A stretch of DNA of 64,000 bases, from the NCBI RefSeq assembly GCF_004364865.1, contig NZ_SOAU01000001.1:186001-250000 (forward strand). The letters run 5' to 3'. This document shows positions 58,554 through 64,000 of this stretch, in pieces. Numbering within the stretch: position 1 is the stretch's first letter; every line of letters starts with the position of its first letter. Both the position numbers and the translations under genes were made by a program. The DNA comes from Ilumatobacter fluminis. Lineage in GTDB: Bacteria > Actinomycetota > Acidimicrobiia > Acidimicrobiales > Ilumatobacteraceae. The notes beneath the pieces are model-generated. The model was not told where the DNA came from. It saw only the letters and a list, made by a program, of their open reading frames with translations, and did no database searches.

Positions 58554-59957
58554 TCAGGCGCGGGTGACGCCGTCGGCGATGGCGGCTTCGCAGACCGCTT
58601 CGGCGACGCGTTGCGAGACGCTCTTGTCGAACACCGGCGGCATGATGAACTGCTCGTTCAGGTCCTCGTCCGAGATCGACTCGGCGATCGCCTTCGCGGC
58701 GGCGAGCTTCATGTTCTCGGTGATGCTCTTGGCCCGGGCGTCGAGCGCGCCACGGAAGATGCCGGGGAACGCCAACACGTTGTTGATCTGGTTCGGGTAG
58801 TCGCTGCGACCCGTGCCCATCACCCGCACCAGCCCCTCGGCCAGTTCGGGACGGATCTCCGGATCGGGGTTCGCCATCGCGAACACGATCGGGTCGTCGT
58901 TCATCGCCTTGATGTCGTCCTGGGTGAGCACGTCGGGGGCGCTCACGCCGATGAACACGTCGACGCCGGCCATGACGTCGCTCAACGCGCCCTGCTTGCG
59001 GTCGGTGTTCGTGTTCTCGGCGAACCACTGCTTCCACTCGTTGAGCCCGTCGCGGCCGTCGTACACGGCGCCGCGCGAGTCGACGCCGACGATGTTCGTC
59101 GCGCCGGCCCCCATCAGGATCTTGCCGATCGCCACGCCAGCGGCGCCGACACCGGAGATCACGATCGACAGGTCTTCCATCTTCTTGCCGGTGATACGCA
59201 GCGCGTTCCACAGCGCGGCGAGGGTGACGACGGCGGTGCCGTGCTGGTCGTCGTGGAAGACGGGGATGTCGAGTCGTTCCTTCAGCGCTTCTTCCACCTG
59301 GAAGGCGCCGGGGGCGGCGATGTCTTCGAGGTTGATGCCGCCGAACGTCGGCGCCAGGCGCACGACGGTCTCGATGATCTCCTCGGGCGTCGACACGTCG
59401 AGGCAGATCGGGAAGGCGTCGACCTGACCGAACTCCTTGAACAACAGCGCCTTGCCTTCCATCACCGGCATGGCGCCCTTGGGGCCGATGTCGCCGAGGC
59501 CGAGCACCGCGGTGCCGTCGGAGACGATGGCGACGGTGTTCTTGCGGATCGTGTACTCGTCGGCGAGGGTCTCGTCGGCGGCGATCGCGTTGCACACGCG
59601 GGCCACGCCCGGGGTGTACATCATCGACAGGTCGTCCTGGTCGCCGACCGGGTAGAGCGACAGCACCTCGATCTTGCCGCCTTCGTGCTTGCGGAACGTG
59701 CGGTCCCACCAGGCGCGCAGGGTCACGCCGGGCGTGTTCTCGACGGCGGCCACGACCTCGTGCTGGTGCTCGACCGAGCTGCAGTTCACGACCATGTCGC
59801 GGTCGAGCGTGGCGCCCTTTGCGACGAACGCGTCGACGGCAAAGATGTTGCCGCCTGCTGCCCCGATCTCCGTTGCGAGCCGACCGAGTACGCCCGGGAT
59901 GTTCTCGAGCGTGACTTGGAGGTGGATCGAATACTGGGTGGCGGGAGGCCGTGACAT
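58554..59957 (-). CDS. NAD(P)-dependent malic enzyme with N-terminal ACT domain
   Basis: A 467-residue enzyme. Residues about 5-85 form an ACT regulatory domain ([20 protein letters not shown]). The catalytic part has [54 protein letters not shown] and a Rossmann segment [16 protein letters not shown]. It decarboxylates malate to pyruvate in the cytosol; the ACT domain suggests control by an amino acid or similar ligand. The start at 59957 has a TACCGT box 7 nt upstream, choosing it over a frame 23 codons longer. Confidence 0.93.
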   Translation of the reverse strand: MSRPPATQYSIHLQVTLENIPGVLGRLATEIGAAGGNIFAVDAFVAKGATLDRDMVVNCSSVEHQHEVVAAVENTPGVTLRAWWDRTFRKHEGGKIEVLSLYPVGDQDDLSMMYTPGVARVCNAIAADETLADEYTIRKNTVAIVSDGTAVLGLGDIGPKGAMPVMEGKALLFKEFGQVDAFPICLDVSTPEEIIETVVRLAPTFGGINLEDIAAPGAFQVEEALKERLDIPVFHDDQHGTAVVTLAALWNALRITGKKMEDLSIVISGVGAAGVAIGKILMGAGATNIVGVDSRGAVYDGRDGLNEWKQWFAENTNTDRKQGALSDVMAGVDVFIGVSAPDVLTQDDIKAMNDDPIVFAMANPDPEIRPELAEGLVRVMGTGRSDYPNQINNVLAFPGIFRGALDARAKSITENMKLAAAKAIAESISDEDLNEQFIMPPVFDKSVSQRVAEAVCEAAIADGVTRA

Positions 59958-59964
59958 GCCGGAA

Positions 59965-59970
59965 ACGGTA
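59965..59970 (-). promoter_or_regulatory. TACCGT -10 box of the malic enzyme gene
   Basis: Minus-strand box ending 7 nt before the start at 59957, with CGACACCGGGG upstream. Confidence 0.5.
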
Positions 59971-60062
59971 CTCAGCCCCGGTGTCGGCCCGGAAAAGGGA
60001 TGTGTGTCGGATGCAACAACCCGCACTCGGTCAACCGGCGGCGCGGCTGCGAGCTGCGGTGC

Positions 60063-60857
60063 TCAGGCGGCGACGGTGGGGCGCCAGTTGGCGGGCTTCG
60101 GGAAGAACTGGCTCGTGCCGGGCGGCGCCTGGAACTTCTTCCATTCGCCGGGCTTCTGGGCGAGCCGGTCGGTGATCGCGAAGATCGCGGCCGGGTTGAA
60201 CCCGAGGCCGGAGTGGGAGCCGTACACCTCGATGTTCTCGCGGATCGGGCCCTCGTCGTCGAGACACTGCCACCAGCGCACCACCCCGTCGGAGCGGGTG
60301 TAGATCGACGACGCCGGCACGAGCAGCTCACCCGCGTCGTGGCCGGGGAGCGCCTCCTCCACGAGCGGGATGTGCTGCGGGCTCAGCCGGTCGTAGATGC
60401 GCGACACGGCGCTGCGGTCTTCGGGGTTGATCCGGAACGGACTCCCGAGCGTGATCACCTGCCGCACCAGGTGCGGGAACTTGCGAGCGAGGCGGCGAGC
60501 GTAGATGCCGCCGAGGCTCCAGCCGATCAGGGTGACCGGCGAGTCGTGGCGGTCGTGCATCATCTGCAGCTTGGCGATCAGCCCGTCGACGATGTGCGGG
60601 GTCGGGCCGACGTTGCGGCCGAGGTCCCACCCGTCGACCCAGTAGCCCTGGCCGCGCAGGATGTAGCGCAGCGGGAGGGTGGACGAGTCGTCAGCGAGGA
60701 AGCCGGGGAGGATGAGGACCGGGTGGTTGTCGCCACGGCCGATCATCCGCAGCCACGGCGCGGCCGCGAGCACCGACCCGAGCTCGAACACGGCTCGTGC
60801 TTCCATGAGGCGCAGCCAGTGATTGGGCGGCGCCGCCCCCCGGTCGGTCTCTGCCAT
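60063..60857 (-). CDS. Alpha/beta hydrolase
   Basis: The 264-residue protein has an oxyanion segment VLILPGFLADDSST, the nucleophile elbow GWSLGG and a LGSPFRINPEDRS strand after it. The acid and His are likely in the C-terminal third (YGSHSGLGFNPA). Closest in look to membrane-associated lipases and PGAP1-like acyl hydrolases with a ZG-type elbow. The substrate is unknown. The start at 60857 has a TATGGT box 6 nt upstream; a longer frame reaching 61523 is the shadow of the divergent methyltransferase. Confidence 0.85.
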   Translation of the reverse strand: MAETDRGAAPPNHWLRLMEARAVFELGSVLAAAPWLRMIGRGDNHPVLILPGFLADDSSTLPLRYILRGQGYWVDGWDLGRNVGPTPHIVDGLIAKLQMMHDRHDSPVTLIGWSLGGIYARRLARKFPHLVRQVITLGSPFRINPEDRSAVSRIYDRLSPQHIPLVEEALPGHDAGELLVPASSIYTRSDGVVRWWQCLDDEGPIRENIEVYGSHSGLGFNPAAIFAITDRLAQKPGEWKKFQAPPGTSQFFPKPANWRPTVAA

Positions 60858-60863
60858 GGTCAG

Positions 60864-60869
60864 ACCATA
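60864..60869 (-). promoter_or_regulatory. TATGGT -10 box of the alpha/beta hydrolase gene
   Basis: Minus-strand box ending 6 nt before the start codon. Confidence 0.45.
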
Positions 60870-60918
60870 ACGCCCGCGCCGTCGGTGCGGCGGGTTCGGC
60901 GCCCCAAATATCCGGACA

Positions 60919-60924
60919 TATGCT
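60919..60924 (+). promoter_or_regulatory. TATGCT -10 box of the methyltransferase gene
   Basis: Ends 8 nt before the ATG at 60933, in the 75-bp divergent gap; AT-rich for this genome (AAATATCCGGACATAT). Confidence 0.45.
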
Positions 60925-60932
60925 GGAGTGTC

Positions 60933-61532
60933 ATGGACGCCAGCACCTGGGACGAGCGCTACCGCGACACCGAGCTGATGTGGTCGGCGGGGCCGAACGG
61001 CTTCGTCGAGGAGATCTGTTCCGGCTTCGAACCGGGGCGGTCGATCGACCTCGCCGCGGGTGAAGGACGCAACGCGCTGTGGCTCGCCGAGCAGGGGTGG
61101 GACTCGACCGCAGTCGACTTCTCGGCCGTCGCGATCGACAAGGCGCGAGCGATCGCCGAGCGACGCGGCATCCCCATCACGGCCGAGGTCGCCGACCTCG
61201 CGGCCTACGTGCCGACACCGGGCGGTTACGACCTCGTCGTCATCGCCTACTTGCAGCTGCCGGGCGATCAGCTCGCCCCGATCCTCGAACGTGCTGCCGC
61301 GGCGGTGGCGCCTGGTGGCCACCTCGTGCTGGTGAATCACGACGTCGACAACCTCGAGCACGGCTACGGCGGCCCGCCCAAGGCCGAGGTGCTCACGACC
61401 CCCGACCAGGTCGTCGCCGCGATCGGTGGCACCCTCACCGTCGACCGAGCCGACACCGCCGACCGCCACGTCCAGACCGACGACGGCCCACGAGTCGCCA
61501 AAGACACCCTCGTCGTCGCCCACCGACCCTGA
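60933..61532 (+). CDS. Class I SAM-dependent methyltransferase
   Basis: The 199-residue protein has the TehB/UbiE-like plan: WDERYRDTELMWSAGPNGFV, SAM motif I SIDLAAGEGRNALWLAEQGW, the acidic loop AVDFSAVAIDKARA and the motif VAPGGHLVLVNHD. The substrate is not predictable; small relatives act on thiols, tellurite or metabolites. It starts leaderless and is followed by the hairpin array. Confidence 0.85.
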   Translation: MDASTWDERYRDTELMWSAGPNGFVEEICSGFEPGRSIDLAAGEGRNALWLAEQGWDSTAVDFSAVAIDKARAIAERRGIPITAEVADLAAYVPTPGGYDLVVIAYLQLPGDQLAPILERAAAAVAPGGHLVLVNHDVDNLEHGYGGPPKAEVLTTPDQVVAAIGGTLTVDRADTADRHVQTDDGPRVAKDTLVVAHRP

Positions 61533-62120
61533 CCCCGACCCCGGCAGCCCGGAGCGTTCTCGGCGGCGTGAGTCCGGGTTCTCGGACGAGGTCCGCCGAC
61601 AAGGGTCGAGCGGGCCTGGGTCTCAGTTCTCGGTGAGGTGAGTCCGGCATCGTGGACCAGGTTCACCGAGATCGATGGGGGCGTGGATCTGGGTCCTCGG
61701 TGGCGTGAGTCCGGGATCTCGGACGAGCGCCGCCGAGAAGGGTCGAGCGGGCCTGGGTCTCAGTTCTCGGTGAGGTGAGTCCGGCATCGTGGACCAGGTT
61801 CACCGAGATCGATGGGGGCGTGGATCTGGGTTCTCGGTGGCGTGAGTCCGGGATCTCGGACGAGCGCCGCCGAGAAGGGTCGAGCGGGCCTGGGTCTGAG
61901 TTCTCGGTGAGGTGAGTCCGGCATCGTGAACCAGGTTCACCGAGAAGCGTGGAGCTGGTCCGGGGCCTCGGTTCTCGGTGAGGTGAGTCCAGCACCGTGG
62001 ACCAGGTCCACCGGGATGCGGGCAGCTTCCGAGACGCCGGGAGCCACCGTGGAGGACGAATGCGACGCCGTGGAACGGAATCGTCGGGAACGGTCGGGCT
62101 CGGCCTGCGAACATGGGGGT
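61533..62120. other. 588-bp gap made mainly of a hairpin array
   Basis: Contains the array at 61557-62016 and about 100 bp of other sequence before the cupin gene. Frames that cross it on both strands are made of the repeats and are not genes. Confidence 0.8.
61557..62016. repeat. Array of seven two-tier hairpins with 137-bp period
   Basis: Hairpins at 61557-61602, 61627-61671, 61694-61739, 61764-61808, 61831-61876, 61901-61946 and 61972-62016. Two types alternate (A, B, A, B, A, B, then B-like). Type A has a CTCGG(C/T)GGCG/CGCCGCCGAG outer stem; type B has TCTCGGTGA/TCACCGAGA. Both have an inner GTCC/GGAC stem and share GTGAGTCC. Consecutive same-type copies are exactly 137 bp apart. The spacers GGGTCGAGCGGGCCTGGGTC and GATGGGGGCGTGGATCTGGG also repeat. 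Confidence 0.88.
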
Positions 62121-62546
62121 GTGACGGCGGAGGAGATCATCGAGTTGTTGCGGTTGGAGCCACACCCCGAGGGCGGGCACTACACCGAGACGTGGCGTGG
62201 CCCGGCAGGGGAGGGCGGCCGGGCGACGGCGACCCTCATCTATTTCATGCTCCGCGAGGGAGAACGATCGCACTGGCACCGGGTCGACGCCGCCGAGACG
62301 TGGTGCTGGCACGCCGGCGCCCCGCTCCGGCTCCGAATCGACGACTGGGAGGTGTCCCTCGGCGCCGATCTGCTCGCCGGCGAACGCCCGCACGCGGTCG
62401 TCCCGGCCGACTCGTGGCAGGCCGCCGAGACCACGGGCGAGTGGACGCTCGTCTCCTGTGTCGTCGCCCCCGGGTTCGATTTCGACGGGTTCGAGCTGGC
62501 CCCGCCGGGCTGGGAGTACGGCCAGCCCAACCCGGGTTCGGGCTGA
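62121..62546 (+). CDS. Cupin_5 (DUF985) family protein
   Basis: The 141-residue protein follows DUF985: LLRLEPHPEGGHYTETWRGP, TLIYFMLREGERSHWHRVDA, WCWHAGAPLRLRI and a C-terminal VVAPGFDFDGFELAPPGW. The double-stranded beta-helix fold may bind a sugar or metal (His in SHWHRV). Function unknown. The GTG at 62121 is weakly supported; GGGGG lies close upstream. Confidence 0.88.
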   Translation: MTAEEIIELLRLEPHPEGGHYTETWRGPAGEGGRATATLIYFMLREGERSHWHRVDAAETWCWHAGAPLRLRIDDWEVSLGADLLAGERPHAVVPADSWQAAETTGEWTLVSCVVAPGFDFDGFELAPPGWEYGQPNPGSG

Positions 62547-62564
62547 GCGGAGGAGTAGAACGGC

Positions 62565-64000
62565 ATGGGCATGATCGGCAAGATCTCACCGCTGCGGCAC
62601 CTGTCGGTCGGTGTCGCCGTCGTCGGCACGACCGTCCTGACGGCGACCGGGATCATCGGCGGCGGCGCTCCGGAGAAGTACGACCAGTGGCAGTCGGTCG
62701 TCGAACCGGCCGGCGCCGACGGGGTCCGCCTCACGCACGTGATCGACCAGGACTTCGGTTCGAACGACCGGCGCGGCCACGAGACCTACATCCCGAACGA
62801 CTTCGGCGAACCCGTCGACATCACGGCCGAGTCACCCGACGCACCCGATGCCGTCACCGCGACCGACTTCGGCATCGACACCCGCATCCGCATCGGCGAG
62901 GTCAACACCTTCATCACCGGCCAGCACCGGTACACCCTCGCCTACACGCTGCCCGAGGCGAAGCTCGACACCGGCATCCTGTCGCTCGACGTGCTCGGCG
63001 ACGACGGCGCCGAGATCGACGAGTTCGAACTCGTCGTGACCGGCTGGGTGCTCGGCGATCCGCTCTGCTTCGTCGGCGCCGCCGGCTCGAGCAACCAGTG
63101 CGAGCTCGTCGAGTCGGAGGACGGTTTCTACCGGTGGACCGTCGACGGAGTCGGCGAGAACCAGGGCGTCACCGTCGAAGGTGACATCCTCGGATCGGCG
63201 GATGTCGTGTCGGTCGAGCCGCCGCCGCTGCCGGAACGGCGCACCACCTACACCGGTGTGCTCACGCTCGCCGTGCTCGCGCTCGGCGTCATCGGCGGTG
63301 GCGGCACCTTCCTGTGGGCCCGCCGCAAGGGGCGCAACGAGGTGTTCGCCGGCGGAGCGGCCGAAGCGGCGTACGGGAAGATGCCGCCGCCCGGTTCGGC
63401 AGCGATGGCGGGTGGCACCACCTCGACCGAACTGATCACCGACGCCCGTATGGCCGACCTCGCCACGATCGAGTTCGTCCCACCGAAGGGACTGGCGCCG
63501 TGGCAAGGCCGAGTGCTCCTCGACGAGCACGCCGACTCCGGCACCATCGAGGCGTGGCTCTCCGGACTCGCCGGCATGGAGGCGATCGAGATCGTCGACG
63601 ACGGCAAGAACATGATCATCAAGAGCGGACCGAAACGCGAGCTGTTGAGCCCGGACGACGAACGACTCCTCGACGCCCTCCTCCAGGGCGGCCAGCAGTA
63701 CACGACCGGCAAGTTCAACTCGAAGTTCGCCGCTGCCTGGTCGGCGATCGGAGCGCACCAGAAACAGCAGTTGGCGCAGAGCGGCTGGTGGAAGCACCTG
63801 CCGCCCGGCAGCGGCCTCGGCACCGGCGGCAGCAGCGGCTCGCCGTTCGGTCTGATCATGGTGTTCGTCTTCATCATGATCTGGTCGGGGTCGATCTTCA
63901 CCGCCGTGATCGGCTGGTTCCAGAACCCGGTGATGGCGCTGATCGTCGGGCTCGTGTTCCCGACGATCGTGGCGTACTTCATGTACCGGGTGCTCCTGCC
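62565..64000 (+). CDS. DUF2207-like predicted membrane protein, partial (3' end outside window)
   Basis: The right edge cuts this gene; 478 codons are visible. A signal peptide or helix (about 12-32) leads into an external beta domain with IDQDFGSNDRRGHETYIPND and RIGEVNTFITGQHRYTLAY, typical of DUF2207. A helix at about 226-248 is followed by a cytoplasmic part (LITDARMADLATIEFVPPKG) and two or three hydrophobic helices from about 425. AGGAG lies upstream of the ATG. The function of the family is unknown. Confidence 0.85.
   Translation, partial: MGMIGKISPLRHLSVGVAVVGTTVLTATGIIGGGAPEKYDQWQSVVEPAGADGVRLTHVIDQDFGSNDRRGHETYIPNDFGEPVDITAESPDAPDAVTATDFGIDTRIRIGEVNTFITGQHRYTLAYTLPEAKLDTGILSLDVLGDDGAEIDEFELVVTGWVLGDPLCFVGAAGSSNQCELVESEDGFYRWTVDGVGENQGVTVEGDILGSADVVSVEPPPLPERRTTYTGVLTLAVLALGVIGGGGTFLWARRKGRNEVFAGGAAEAAYGKMPPPGSAAMAGGTTSTELITDARMADLATIEFVPPKGLAPWQGRVLLDEHADSGTIEAWLSGLAGMEAIEIVDDGKNMIIKSGPKRELLSPDDERLLDALLQGGQQYTTGKFNSKFAAAWSAIGAHQKQQLAQSGWWKHLPPGSGLGTGGSSGSPFGLIMVFVFIMIWSGSIFTAVIGWFQNPVMALIVGLVFPTIVAYFMYRVLL

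Noticed and set aside
57747-59954. 735-codon plus-strand frame
   Set aside because: Runs antisense through two real genes (lipoprotein and malic enzyme) and the hairpin between them; no start signal.
60000-60932. 311-codon plus-strand extension in front of the methyltransferase gene
   Set aside because: It is antisense to the alpha/beta hydrolase gene; the SAM methyltransferase fold begins at 60933 with its own promoter box.
61557-62016. Possible CRISPR array
   Set aside because: The units are hairpins of two alternating types with repeated, not unique, spacers, and no cas genes are present.
61663-62393. Repetitive minus-strand frames of 110 and 197 codons
   Set aside because: They are translations of the hairpin array; the peptide repeats (DSPHREPRPR-like) only reflect the DNA repeat.

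Overview
The window is one stretch of a high-GC, densely packed chromosome with about 54 genes and almost no non-coding space. The gene set points to a free-living actinobacterium, most likely marine Acidimicrobiia of the Ilumatobacter type. The signs are SARP and LAL regulators, an actinobacterial GlgM, a paired ArsA-like ATPase operon, sortase-type LPETG/IPATG tails, lipoproteins with long Thr/Pro linkers, and many genes with a TANNNT box 6-8 nt before the start codon (leaderless transcription). The taxon is an inference. I saw no rRNA, tRNA, CRISPR array, transposase or prophage.

Layout. 1-3445: two zinc-ribbon membrane proteins and a zinc-ribbon Mrr-like nuclease. 3583-7302: a secreted repeat protein. 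7350-10925: a SARP regulator and a small divergent gene. 11030-14577: a frameshifted coiled-coil gene, an M20 peptidase, a VapBC-like module overlapped by an unknown gene, and two small coiled-coil-family proteins. 14777-16818: two ArsA-like ATPases with complementary P-loop defects. 16938-22107: a lipoprotein, a RecQ helicase with a C-terminal phosphoribosyltransferase domain, an XRE/AbiEii-like module and a MmcQ/YjbR protein. 22139-26633: an HD-GYP protein with an extracellular Thr/Pro tail, an LPETG protein, a luciferase-like oxidoreductase and a crotonase. 26740-27927: a Fic enzyme behind a 13-bp inverted repeat. 28020-31467: an acyl-CoA dehydrogenase, a DmdA-like methyltransferase and a MetF-like reductase in one operon. 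31622-41333: a small membrane protein, a 2216-residue secreted protein and a divergent LAL regulator. 41524-43416: an unknown gene, a MazEF-like module and an O-methyltransferase. 43473-49307: a secreted lipoprotein, a polar amino-acid ABC importer and GlgM. 49574-56665: a tightly coupled operon with two DUF6916-like proteins, a GNAT, three tail-collar (MDP-type) proteins and a large sortase-type surface protein. 56797-64000: two secreted proteins, malic enzyme, an alpha/beta hydrolase, a methyltransferase, a hairpin array, a cupin_5 protein and a truncated DUF2207-like protein.

The strongest unexplained signals are non-coding. A family of 27-nt palindromic elements occurs twelve times at five places, in inverted pairs, always at or within about 20 nt of a stop codon. 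Hairpins of related sequence sit at three more gene ends. A separate seven-hairpin array with a 137-bp period and compensatory stem changes lies at 61557-62016.

How the genes work together: the three-gene cluster at 28020-31467 could move a methyl group to tetrahydrofolate and oxidise it, while the dehydrogenase handles an acyl-CoA. The importer, GlgM and malic enzyme are core carbon and nitrogen metabolism. Three toxin-antitoxin-like modules, Fic and the Mrr-like nuclease give an accessory, defence-like flavour. The surface proteins, with their own regulator at 38748, suggest heavy investment in the cell envelope.
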